A stretch of DNA of 64,000 nt from Davidsoniella eucalypti (taxonomy: Eukaryota > Ascomycota > Sordariomycetes > Microascales > Ceratocystidaceae), in NCBI GenBank assembly GCA_004009845.1, contig RMBW01000016.1, positions 1 through 64,000 on the forward strand. Reading direction: 5' to 3'. Positions 12,155-20,439 of the stretch are shown here, one piece after another (the first letter of the stretch is position 1; each line of letters starts with the position of its first letter). Position numbers and translations under genes: made by a program. The notes below the pieces were generated by a model, which was given only the letters and a program-made list of their open reading frames with translations, made no database searches and had not been told where the DNA came from.

Positions 12155-12570
12155 TCTAACCTTTGGGATTAGCGTTGATTGTCAAGAATGACATGAATGT
12201 TCTTTGCAAGATGTGTGCATGGGGCCTGAAGGGCCAATTTCAGGCCATTCAGAGCACCTACTATCTCTGCATCAAAGACTTCAGATTCTTTCCTAGGGAT
12301 CCTCAACTAGCTAGTCACCTTGGTATATGGACAATCTCCATCCAGTTTGTCCATCTTCCATACAATGAAGTTTGTTTCCTTGATAAATTTGCGCAACCTT
12401 CCCTCCTGAACTCGGCTTCCAGTCTTGATATCATTAGTCTGTCTCGATCCACCAGCTTGTGTAGGTGATCTTCTTTCACAGACACGCCCACAAGAAAAAA
12501 CATTGATCCTCATGACTTCAGACTACTTGACTGAATATACAAACTGTGAAAGGATGGGATGTAAAGTATG
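12155..12570 (-). mobile_element. LINE relic with N-terminal RNase H block and R2-type ORF
   Basis: Read leftward from 12,570, the sequence matches the start of R2 (short ORF with HLHKLVDRDRLMISRLEAEF). It then diverges and, around 12,290-12,165, encodes VFDAEIVGALNGLKLALQAP and NIHVILDNQ. The DAE...AL.GL.LAL...VILDN pattern is the first half of the RNase H domain of fungal LINEs (AE..A...GL then DN). It complements the second half of the domain at 8.9-9.0 kb but is a separate fragment. Stops and frameshifts show that it is dead. Confidence 0.6.
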
Positions 12571-12959
12571 GTGGTCTTTTTGCCCAGGGTATATCTATTT
12601 TCATCTTTTCATCGGGTTTCTTTTGATTGGTTATGTACAGTCTGAGCAACACATCCTCATGGACCTTTGTGAAGGGTCCTGACATTGACACAATATTATC
12701 AATTCATGACATCAACTCACAACCTCCAACATAAATAATCATAAGCCTGTGTATTTATAAATACAAAGTAGCAAGCTGTTCAATTTTCAACTTCATACCA
12801 AACCCAAAATGCAAATTCCTGTAACTAGATCTTGGATATCAAGAACTATGTCTTTTATTAGGACCAGTATTTCAATAAGAGCAGCTCAAACTTCAATACT
12901 AATTCGCCACTAGTCACATTGTATGGTTCATGGGTTCTATCAGAGCCTCGTAGTATCTC
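12571..12959. other. Flank of palindrome 1, no gene seen
   Basis: AT-rich sequence that is not repeated in the other arms. Homology with arms B and C begins near 12,960-12,975 at the AGCCTTGTGG motif. No target-site duplication could be recognised across the unit. Confidence 0.5.
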
Positions 12960-13769
12960 TAGTCTTGGTGTATCCCCAAGCCTTGTGGTTGTGACAATGT
13001 TGGCCATGGTGGCTGGATTAATCTAGAGGTAGATTCCATTGTTTTTTTTGTTTTTTTTGTTTTTTTTTTCTTGGCGGTATCTTCCCCGTGCATTATATAT
13101 CCTCTATTTGCTTTATGTCTTTGACACTCATCTTGACATGCCATTAAAGACAGGGAAATAGTTATTAGTATAAAAAAAATTTGTTTGTGAGGGGTTTTAA
13201 GTCTGCAGTCCTCGTTCAATCTACATACTATAATCATAGCATCCCCTTAAAGTATATTTTTGTTTGTACGCAATCTTAAATTTTGTGTTTTATCTTGATT
13301 TATCACTCCAATTTTATCGTCCGATTGTAGGGTTACATACCCTAGTCATTGGGAGCTCGGTGATAGGGTTTATAACCCGTGAGTATTTACCTTTTCTCGG
13401 AGACTTTTACCATACATAAGTAGTGATGGACCATAAGTTTGAGGTACCATCTGATAAACTTTTGATGAGCTGTAATGATAATCTATGTCTAGGCTTACCG
13501 TTCACTTAGCATCGTACTTGGGTGCATGATACCGAGCCAAGTGATCTAATTGTGTTAGATGCTGTGATTATTTCATATTAAGACTTGGGTTTGTGTCGTA
13601 ATTATATATTGTATTGTTATAGATTTTGTACATACGAGGTATCTAGTAGCCATATCTCATCCATAGTCACAAGTCATAAATTATTTGGATTGTTTGCTCC
13701 TGACGTTTTCTTCGAATTCCATCTGGATCTCAGCCAAAAGGTTTTCCGCTAGAACGAGATTATTTTTTG

Positions 13770-14760
13770 TTACCCTAAACGAACAACCGTATGCCCCAGG
13801 GGATCATGCTGTGAAAATAAGATTGTCACACCAGTACCGCAATAAGATATAGTGTACTTGATAGAATGACAGAGAACGGATTTACTGAACACATTTCCAC
13901 GGTACTTGGGCGGCGTAACCCATGCACGAATGGAAGCCGAGGGGACATGTGTAGGAAGTTGGCAGATCTTTGAAGTCTCCGGAAACATGCATACGATGGC
14001 TAGAGAGTACACTTCAGCTGCAGTACATTGCAACAAACGTATCTTCGAAGGGAAGAGTGTAGCCATAGTTTGTCGGGCGTTGTCATTGTTTTCAGGTAGG
14101 AAAAGGTAATTTGGGAGATAGATATCGGGATATAGGCTTGAATGGGGGCATGGTATGGTACAGGTAGAAATGTAGGTCATGGGGAGGCTGAAATAAGTTG
14201 CTACGAAGCCTACAAAGATACATATGTGAGGGGTTAACTCTAGAAATGCTCAAATAAACCGAGGAGAATATCCGTTTGGTAGCAAAACTGCATACAACAC
14301 ATTGGCTGCTATGATGAACCAGAGAATTGATAAGCAGCTTGCCGGAGCCCTGCTTGCTTTTGGCTATACTCTGCTGCCTGAGCAACGTTATGGACTATCT
14401 CGTCTATCAGTAGGAGGTTGTTGGTAGGTCCGATTAGAGTACCAAATGGGAGCTTGATAGTCTTTTTTGATTGTTTATTGTTACTTGCTTTGGGGATGTC
14501 GTTCTTGGCCGACGAAGAGGGGACGCCGTAAATAGGTGCAACTGTAGATGTGGATGTAGATGTAGGTATTGTTGGTGGAGGTAGTTTTTGCTTTTATTTT
14601 GCGGGATTCGAATGACATGGCGCTGCGAGATTGACATTGGAGAATAAGCAATGCATGATCATATGACAATGAGGTCTCCTCTTCCTCTACTATGTTTCTC
14701 TCAAGAATGGATTCAGAGAAGGTTCTGACGGAGTTGAGAGGTGCCTTTCTACCATTCAAG
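13770..14760 (-). pseudogene. Degenerate membrane-protein-like ORF, arm A copy
   Basis: Three related copies lie in arms A (here), B (31,062-31,943, plus) and C (45,723-46,741, minus); arm D lost the region. The least broken piece, in arm C, has two or three hydrophobic segments and a MYCSYEVYSLAIVRMFRK-type stretch. In arm A the reading frame is split into at least three pieces by frameshifts (14,759-14,481; 14,385-14,092; 14,180-13,770). I do not recognise the family. An N-terminal piece (MNGR.APLNSVRTFSES) is conserved between A and C. Whether it was ever one gene is inferred from co-linearity. Confidence 0.35.
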
Positions 14761-14869
14761 TTTCAAAAAAGTTTGCGGATATTTCTAGATACATAAACTG
14801 TAGTACCAAAATTGCTTTATTGTAGTTGAGCTCACATGCTTTGTGACTCGATTTATCACACCGGCAGCC

Positions 14870-14910
14870 AAGGATATGTCCAGGATATGTCCAGGATATG
14901 TCCAGGATAC
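14870..14910. repeat. Short tandem repeat AGGATATGTCC, about four units
   Basis: Four consecutive 11-bp units in arm A. Arm C has only about two at 46,853-46,871. A length-variable marker between arms. Confidence 0.85.
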
Positions 14911-15617
14911 TTTACAGCAGGAAAACCCCCTCAAGCGTATTGTGAGTGCAGAAATATGCCATAAGATTCAGCCAGGTGGCCTATTCAGGCTGAGTTGAGG
15001 CGATGTGTGTGTGGGTAAAATGTAAGAAGTTAACTGCATGAACCTACTTTTGGAGGACCAATCACATCAATAATGGGTTCTTTTGCTATCTTTCATCACT
15101 GATTGTAGGTGAAAGTATGATATATTTCAGTGATAAAGATTTGCCTAGGCTCAGAGGTTAATAAAAAAGTCTGGAGATTGGACAAATCATGGGATCATAT
15201 CGTAAAGACCAACTTTGTACTATCGTGACGGTTGTAAAAAAAGCTCTTGTGTGACAGAAAATTCATAGTGTTTATCGTGTAAGCGAGCTTGAATTTGACG
15301 TTGATGAGTGTTTCTCACTCAAAAATATAATATTGAGAAAGTCTCAAAGATGTCATCATGTTTGCTTAGGTCTATCTCTATTAATAAACAACCCAGTAAT
15401 ATTATTTAAAGCTGTCAAAGTGGCATCAGTACTCTGCATCTTTTATGATGTATGAGACGCACAAAATGCGGAATCTATTACTATGACATCCGTTATCTGA
15501 TGTTCTATGAAATTTGGGTTGGCTCGCTATTCTACTATCAGACCCGAAGATAGGGTACTGAGAACAGTTCAATGCCACGGTAGATGAAACATAAAGACAT
15601 GTTCTTGGGCAGAAACA

Positions 15618-16160
15618 CCAAGTTGTGCTTATAGAGTTGATAGAGTGGCACTTGTAAAGTTGCTTAGTGAAGTCAATATCTCAAAGCCCTATATATTGTC
15701 AGGCTTTCTTGGTATAGTTTTTTTCAATAGAAGTTTGGTGGACCGTCATGAACCTAATGCGCGAGTTTTAGAACTAGGTTAAATTACTACAAAGGTGTGA
15801 TTTTGAGTAGAAGAGCGAACGGCCAGTTACAGAGTCGATATAGGTGGCATTGTCCTAGTTCCTGAATGAAGCCGATGTTCCAAAGTCCTGTATAACACAA
15901 CGTGTTCTTGGCATGGGTTTATTTTGTTTATCAGTGACTTTAAGGGCACGTTGTTGAGTGGTTTGCAGATTTGGTGTTTTTGGCACTGTGGTGGTCCTTA
16001 GATGAAGCCAATGTTTTAAAGTCCTTTAGATCACGGGTTTTTCTTGGCAGAGACAATAAGGGGCTAGTTGTAGAGTTAATGAGGTTGACATTGTCTTCGT
16101 TCTTGAATCAAGACATTACGCCCAAGTCCTTGGCATCGCGAGCTTTTCTTGGAAGGGTCT
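15618..16160 (+). repeat. Degenerate ~120-bp tandem block in the arm
   Basis: Four diverged units begin near 15,618, 15,823, 15,948 and 16,063. Each follows the same order: GTTG(T/A)..AGAGTTGAT, then GGCA.TGT, then TGAA..AAG.C.AT, then AAAGTCC, ending in TTTCTTGG. Equivalent blocks sit at about 29,900-30,450 (B), 47,590-48,125 (C) and 61,440-61,990 (D). Short chance ORFs occur in it, but the repeat period is not a multiple of three and varies, so a protein-coding role is unlikely. Confidence 0.6.
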
Positions 16161-16374
16161 TGTAATTTATAGATGTGGACTTTGATAGTGATTGCTTCGT
16201 TATGTCTGAAAGTCTATTATTTTTGCTAATAGCGTAATGCCAAGCCTTTACTAAAGATTTCGTGCCACGTTTCTTATATTTGACACTACATCTCATCTTA
16301 TATCCCATAGACATCTCTTGATTCATACCTCCAACACCCATTGAATATGACCATGTTTGAGGGATATTCGACAA
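16108..16374 (-). CDS. Short conserved ORF, 88 aa, open in left arms A and C only
   Basis: A basic, Ser/Lys-rich ORF (MGVGGMNQEMSMGYKMRCSV.. in common), open here and at 48,074-48,307 in arm C (77 aa), but broken in the right arms at about 29,740-29,960 (B) and 61,260-61,480 (D). B and D share the same altered sequence around the interrupted part. No family is recognised, and conservation could simply reflect recent duplication of the DNA. Confidence 0.25.
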   Translation of the reverse strand: MSNIPQTWSYSMGVGGMNQEMSMGYKMRCSVKYKKRGTKSLVKAWHYAISKNNRLSDITKQSLSKSTSINYKTLPRKARDAKDLGVMS

Positions 16375-16444
16375 AGTTTACCGATCTTGCGAGATATTTC
16401 TCGGCAGGAAGATTTGTCACAATATTAGACTCTACGGGTGAGGT

Positions 16445-16657
16445 GTGGCAAAAGAGCATATGACACCATGTTTTTTGTTAGATCCGACACCCGTTTGTCA
16501 CTGGGGTCGGGAAAGTGTTGGTCCCCGTGGCGAAGACCTCAATGAGATGGTACGAAGGGTGCCAATTCATAGTTTTAGGCCGATCTTTAAGTGTAGGTCT
16601 TTAAGTTTAGATCCCATACATAAGGGGGGTGGAAAAGGTAACGGTGGCAATTACTAG
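16445..16657 (+). CDS. Short conserved ORF, 70 aa (arms A, B, D)
   Basis: An ORF with MAKEHMTPC and VCHWGRESVGPRGEDLNEMV, also open at 29,415-29,627 (minus, B) and 60,929-61,159 (minus, D). Arm C has small indels near 48,500 that break it. No known domain. Conservation may be passive. Confidence 0.25.
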   Translation: MAKEHMTPCFLLDPTPVCHWGRESVGPRGEDLNEMVRRVPIHSFRPIFKCRSLSLDPIHKGGGKGNGGNY

Positions 16658-16874
16658 TGCTGGGCTCTGAAGTGATCTACTATGAAGTTCATGCAAATAG
16701 CCTTCGAATACTCTCTGTAAAAAAATAGGAATTGCTGTTTGGAACGCAGCTTTGGTATCTTGTCAATCATAGCACATTTCGTAGTATGTATGATGTAGAT
16801 AGCAAAAAAATACCCTATTGAGCCTAATCTTCCATAGGGAACAGCTCATACAAGAATAAACGTAAGTGATTTAA

Positions 16875-17090
16875 CTAAATAAGTAAATAATTATTGTGAT
16901 ATGGATGAGTTCCATCATTTTCGATGGGCCGTGCAAGATGGATGAGATTTAGATCCGGATGTAAAATATGGCCGTTAAGCAGCGGGGTAGCGGCCTGGAG
17001 TCTCCTGCAGGCTAGAACTAAAAATAGACCTGCACTATAGGTATAATAGAGTACAGCACAATTGACGATCAAGTTCCATGAGCATGGCAT
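16875..17090 (-). CDS. Short conserved ORF, 71 aa, one hydrophobic segment
   Basis: Begins MPCSWNLIVNCAVLYYTYSA and has a hydrophobic stretch near residues 5-30. It is open in all four arms: 28,982-29,197 (plus), 48,834-49,049 (minus) and 60,490-60,729 (plus, with an upstream extension). Family unknown. It reads away from the loop in every arm. Confidence 0.3.
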   Translation of the reverse strand: MPCSWNLIVNCAVLYYTYSAGLFLVLACRRLQAATPLLNGHILHPDLNLIHLARPIENDGTHPYHNNYLLI

Positions 17091-17207
17091 GGGCTTGAAG
17101 TTGATTGAAGGTATGCCGTGTTGTGACTCTAAAGAAGCACAATAATTAATCCAAGAATACCAGGCTCATCACGAAGGGCTCTGGAAATTTACACTGGTCC
17201 AGTTCCA

Positions 17208-17420
17208 TTAGAAGATCTGACCTTGGATGGCAGAAAATGAGCAAATATGTTTTTCCAGCCAATTGATCAGTATGTTGTCCAAGTACTGGTTAATTTTAGT
17301 GCACTTCCAGTGTAAGTCAGTGTAAGTAGAAGGTGTATTTTCCGGTAATTGTTGAGAACATGGTGGCATAAAGGTATCAATTAATATTTTCGAGACTCTA
17401 CAAGGTACCTTAAGGGCCAA
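17208..17420 (-). CDS. Short conserved ORF, 70 aa
   Basis: Begins MALKVPCRVSKILIDTF and ends LEKHICSFSAIQGQIF. Open in all four arms: 28,652-28,864 (plus), 49,165-49,377 (minus) and 60,184-60,396 (plus). One substitution (Ser in A and C, Trp in B and D, in CRV(S/W)KIL) is a marker separating left from right arms. Family unknown. Confidence 0.3.
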   Translation of the reverse strand: MALKVPCRVSKILIDTFMPPCSQQLPENTPSTYTDLHWKCTKINQYLDNILINWLEKHICSFSAIQGQIF

Positions 17421-17478
17421 ACTTGGGGTGGAGGTACATAAACATAGTGGGGCAAGGTGAAAGAGTACTTTGCTTTTC

Positions 17479-17730
17479 CTAATTGGGAAGCACTGCCAAG
17501 AAATTTAGAACAAAGCTAAAATGTGGGGGGAAAAGTGGCAAAGTGCAGCAAGATATGGCAATATGGGCTATTGCAATTTGAGCGAGTTGTCTTGTCGGGA
17601 GAGCCAAAAAAGGCAGTGATGGAAAGCGGATAGACGGTAGTTTGTGCTGCTGTATTTGGGTTGCAGTCGCGTTTATGTCAGGCGAACAGGCGCTGAAATC
17701 ATCAAGCGAGACTCGATGACACCCTGCCAA
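17479..17730 (-). CDS. Short conserved ORF, 83 aa, hydrophobic C-terminal half
   Basis: Begins MAGCHRVSLDDFS; the C-terminal half is hydrophobic (LAQIAIAHIAISCCTLPL). Open in all four arms: 28,342-28,593 (plus), 49,436-49,687 (minus) and 59,874-60,125 (plus). The difference PTRQL (A, D) versus PTTQL (B, C) is a cross-unit marker. Function unknown. Confidence 0.3.
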   Translation of the reverse strand: MAGCHRVSLDDFSACSPDINATATQIQQHKLPSIRFPSLPFLALPTRQLAQIAIAHIAISCCTLPLFPPHFSFVLNFLAVLPN

Positions 17731-17772
17731 GCTTTATTTAGCGGAACACCTAGAGACAATGCTTGACATGTT

Positions 17773-18051
17773 GTGCGACGTCTTGGCATTTCTTGGCATT
17801 GCAAAATAGACAACAAGCAACTCTATATGACTTCACGTCGTATCGTGCCCAGAATTTCACGACCGTATATCGCGAATTATACAGCGAATTTTACAGCGAA
17901 TTTTACAGCGAACTTTACAGCGAATTCGGCACAGCGTCTCTGGGGAAATAGCCCTACACTGTGGCGAGGACCGCAGCATAATTTGGGAATCCCAACAGCT
18001 GCGCTAAAGACTGCACACTCAGCTATCGGGTCTGGATTTCAGACTAGATAG
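17773..18051 (+). CDS. Short ORF, 92 aa, with tandem TANF repeats
   Basis: An ORF whose centre is a 12-bp tandem array encoding IANYTANFTANF-type repeats. Equivalents: 28,021-28,299 (minus, B, 92 aa), 49,728-49,988 (plus, C, 86 aa) and 59,622-59,831 (minus, D, frameshifted, 69 aa). The frame is kept in three copies because the period is a multiple of three. No family recognised. Confidence 0.25.
   Translation: MRRLGISWHCKIDNKQLYMTSRRIVPRISRPYIANYTANFTANFTANFTANSAQRLWGNSPTLWRGPQHNLGIPTAALKTAHSAIGSGFQTR
17872..17925. repeat. 12-bp tandem array GCGAATTTTACA, five units
   Basis: Five units in arm A (last one partial) and five in arm B (28,145-28,200), but only three in arm C (49,827-49,860) and three in arm D (59,700-59,733). 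Unit number therefore matches within each palindrome rather than between palindromes. Confidence 0.9.
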
Positions 18052-18090
18052 GATCCTGGCTCTCGTCTGCATTCGGCGATGCTGGTTTTA

Positions 18091-18160
18091 GAATATAAAA
18101 AAGAGATATAACCGATATAATATATCCCATATAATATATTTGATACAATATATCCGCTTA
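18091..18160. promoter_or_regulatory. AT-rich cluster of three ATATAATATAT-like motifs
   Basis: Three closely spaced copies of (G/C)ATA(T/C)AATATAT lie at 18,114-18,155, next to an ATATAAAAAAGAG tract. The cluster is conserved in all arms (27,915-27,985; 50,025-50,095; 59,460-59,530), in a strip between two oppositely oriented short ORFs. It could be a core promoter, an ARS-like origin element or simply a low-complexity tract. Function is inference only. Confidence 0.35.
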
Positions 18161-18442
18161 TTATCTCGTAGACACCTGAAGCTAGCGCGAAAGGACTGGG
18201 GTCTAAGCCGCACTGATGATGGCCGGATTGGGCACTGCTACTGAGTTACTGGCTTCTCATCCCCCGTAGTTGAATTGAACATGGCGGATAGTACTATATG
18301 GCAGCGTATCTACGTAGTTACCCTCGTAGAAAGAGACTGACTCGTGTAGAAGCACATAATGCTATGTATGGCCATGGTCTTCGGTAGTTACTGCTGCTGC
18401 TCTAAAACCCACCCATTAGAGGCAAGAGACACTGGCTAGTTC

Positions 18443-18643
18443 TCAAAACAGCAGTCCTGGTAGAGTGCTGCTGATGTCTGTTGTGGTTTCCAAATAGGGC
18501 GTCACTCCTACGTCAGTACTGTTCTGAGCAAACAAACCACGGGAAAACCATCCACTAGTCCACAACAGCACTTCAAGATTATCCATATCCACTAGCCTCA
18601 ACTTTATCTTGTTATCCACGCCATCTAGGCTGAACAGGGTCAT
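18443..18643 (-). CDS. Short ORF, 66 aa, intact only in palindrome 1
   Basis: Begins MTLFSLDGVDNKIKLRLVDM and ends ISSTLPGLLF. Open here and at 27,403-27,603 (plus, arm B). In arms C (about 50,455-50,655) and D (about 58,918-59,130) the same 4-bp deletion near GTGGATATAATC shifts the frame. It is transcriptionally divergent from the Cys/His gene, whose TATA box is about 175 bp away. No family recognised. Confidence 0.3.
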   Translation of the reverse strand: MTLFSLDGVDNKIKLRLVDMDNLEVLLWTSGWFSRGLFAQNSTDVGVTPYLETTTDISSTLPGLLF

Positions 18644-18817
18644 GGCAATTTTGCCATCCGCCGTTCCGTTCTTGGACGTGTGTCTCTCAGTTCAACATGT
18701 ATCTCTTAGTGTGTGTTAAAACTCGCCGCTCTCTAAGCCCCTCCTACTTCCGGCCTTTGCAGCATCAGCTGCCATTGCTTCAATCTTGACTGACTTGAGT
18801 AGCGTTCTTTAGAAACG

Positions 18818-18824
18818 TATAAAT
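18818..18824 (+). promoter_or_regulatory. TATA box of Cys/His-rich gene, arm A
   Basis: TATAAAT in the context GTATAAATCAATGCCCAGTC, conserved in all four arms (27,221-27,227 reverse; 50,822-50,828; 58,743-58,749 reverse). It precedes a CT-rich leader with two candidate introns. The distance of about 560 bp to the start codon is accounted for by that leader. Confidence 0.6.
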
Positions 18825-19086
18825 CAATGCCCAGTCACCCTCCGACTTGCTCTCAAAACGTTCTCATTGACACACACCATTGATCAAAATCCGATTTGCC
18901 CTACACATCTTGTTCCCTTTACTACAGTGTTACATTTTACATTGTGTCTATAAGTCCCTGGAGATTGCTTCACTGTTTGAAGACCTTGACTGCTGTAGAG
19001 TGTTCTACGTTTTTGTTCCTCCTCTTCCTGGCATTTCTGAACGCCATCCTCCTTTCTCTTGTTGGTGATCTTCGCTTACCGGTTAG

Positions 19087-19362
19087 GTACGTTTCCCCTT
19101 CATCTTTCCACCTATTTAGCGGCCTGATCTGGCTTTGATGAACATCGGCACTAATATGTCACTTCTAATTTAGTTGAAGGTCTCCGAACCTTTCTTTTTG
19201 GCGTCTCTGTAATAGAACGCCATTAAAATTTCTTTTATCAGCCTCCTTCGCTCACAGGCTAGGTACGTCTGCCCTGTATTCCTTCACCTTTTTCCCTTCC
19301 ACTCTTTTACCACTGATCTGGCTATGGTGAGAACCATTGCTGACGTGTTACTTCTTATCTAG
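19087..19362 (+). other. Two candidate 5'-leader introns of the arm A Cys/His gene
   Basis: Intron I is 19,087-19,173 (GTACGT...TCTAATTTAG, 87 nt) and intron II is 19,263-19,362 (GTACGT...TTATCTAG, 100 nt), ending 15 nt before the ATG. Both contain CTGATCTGGCT(T/A)TG at corresponding places and similar TTACTTCT/TCACTTCT ends, so they look like duplicates of one intron. The same two lengths are kept in B (26,872-26,958; 26,683-26,782) and C (51,086-51,172; 51,263-51,362); in D intron II is 58,217-58,316. Confidence 0.6.
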
Positions 19363-19377
19363 GAATCGGCTGTCAAG

Positions 19378-20439
19378 ATGGTCCGTCTTGGAGATTTTGT
19401 CTTGGACCCTAACAGTTTCGTAAACCCGGAGTGGTTCCTCGATTTCCTCCCGGTCGGCACTGTCGATCCTAAACTTTTGAGTATCGGAAGTGAGACTGTG
19501 GCGGCAGTCTCTGGCGGGGCCGCGCAAGCCCCGCCCACGCTCAAGGTGGCTGATGACGCCGCAGCTAGCGAGAAGCCAGCCGCCTTGGAGGGTGAGTGGG
19601 ATGTGGAAGACCTGTTCAGGGAGCCTGAAGGCTTCGACTGGACAAAGTTTTTGGATTCCCCCCTTTCACCTTCCCTTTCCCCCCTCGTCGCCGCCCCTGC
19701 CATTGCCGCTCCAACAGTTGTAGATGCTGTTGAAGCCTTCGTCCCACTTTGGCTCCCCGCACCTCCCGCACCTCCCGCCGCGCCTATTGAGGCTGCGGAG
19801 GTTGTGGAGACTGTGGAGGCTGTGGAGACGGCTCTGGCCCCAGCAGGCCCCGTGGCTGCTGATGAAACCGATGGCTCCACCGGTAGCGAGGAGCCTACGC
19901 GCCCAAATGTGGCGGCTCGGACTCGAGTCCGCCGCCCAGTAGCGGCGCGAGTCTTCCGGCCTAGTGCAGTCATCGGCCAGCAGGTGGGAAGCTCTTCCCC
20001 ACCACTTGCTGGGGGAATCTTTTCAGGGGCCCGGGTATTCATCACCAAGATGACCGGGTTCCTAAAACACGCGCCTCTCCCACACCACGGGCAACTGCCG
20101 TTGCGGAGAGAAAATGGGAGCCGCTACTTGGAGTGCCCAATCTGCCAAGCGGCATTCGCTGTGCCCCCGAGGGTCTCGGATGCCGACGCAGCCAAGAGCG
20201 TGCGCACCAATGTGCGCAGACACTTCATGAACGTCCATATGGACGCTCGTGTTGCTTGCATTTCGTCCGGTCGTTGCGCCGACCGGGCTGATAATCTCAA
20301 GGCCCTGTGTGCAAAGCACGGATGCGTGCACACAAGGGCCAGCGGAATGGTGTCCTCCTACCGCGACCCGGCAGGCACCGATGTTGCCGCTCATATGAAG
20401 GGCGGGTGGGGATCGTTTGTGTCCCACTTCTCCTTGTGA
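19378..20439 (+). CDS. Cys/His-rich zinc-finger-like protein, arm A copy (353 aa)
   Basis: Uncharacterised protein present once per palindrome arm. Order: a variable N-terminus (VRLGDFVLDPNSF..); an acidic, aromatic segment around 75-95 (EWDVEDLFREPEGFDWTKFL) that resembles an activation-type motif; a long Ala/Pro/Val/Glu-rich low-complexity region (about 100-200); a basic strip; then a conserved Cys/His block. That block has C253 and C256 (CPIC) with H282 and H287, a C-x2-C-x25-H-x4-H arrangement, followed by C294, C300, C311, H314, C316 and H318. Zinc binding is therefore likely; DNA or RNA binding is inference. This copy has the most divergent N-terminal half of the four. The ATG follows a candidate spliced leader. 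The frame is fully open and GC-rich against AT-rich flanks, suggesting recent function. Confidence 0.75.
   Translation: MVRLGDFVLDPNSFVNPEWFLDFLPVGTVDPKLLSIGSETVAAVSGGAAQAPPTLKVADDAAASEKPAALEGEWDVEDLFREPEGFDWTKFLDSPLSPSLSPLVAAPAIAAPTVVDAVEAFVPLWLPAPPAPPAAPIEAAEVVETVEAVETALAPAGPVAADETDGSTGSEEPTRPNVAARTRVRRPVAARVFRPSAVIGQQVGSSSPPLAGGIFSGARVFITKMTGFLKHAPLPHHGQLPLRRENGSRYLECPICQAAFAVPPRVSDADAAKSVRTNVRRHFMNVHMDARVACISSGRCADRADNLKALCAKHGCVHTRASGMVSSYRDPAGTDVAAHMKGGWGSFVSHFSL

Noticed and set aside
14870..14910. CRISPR-like direct repeats (also the 12-bp arrays)
   Set aside because: Units are contiguous without spacers, and the genome is eukaryotic.
19359..20048. Minus-strand ORF of 229 aa, and similar ones opposite the other three Cys/His copies
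   Set aside because: Antisense shadow of a GC-rich, Ala/Pro-coding region; the Cys/His pattern, leader and TATA box support the other strand.
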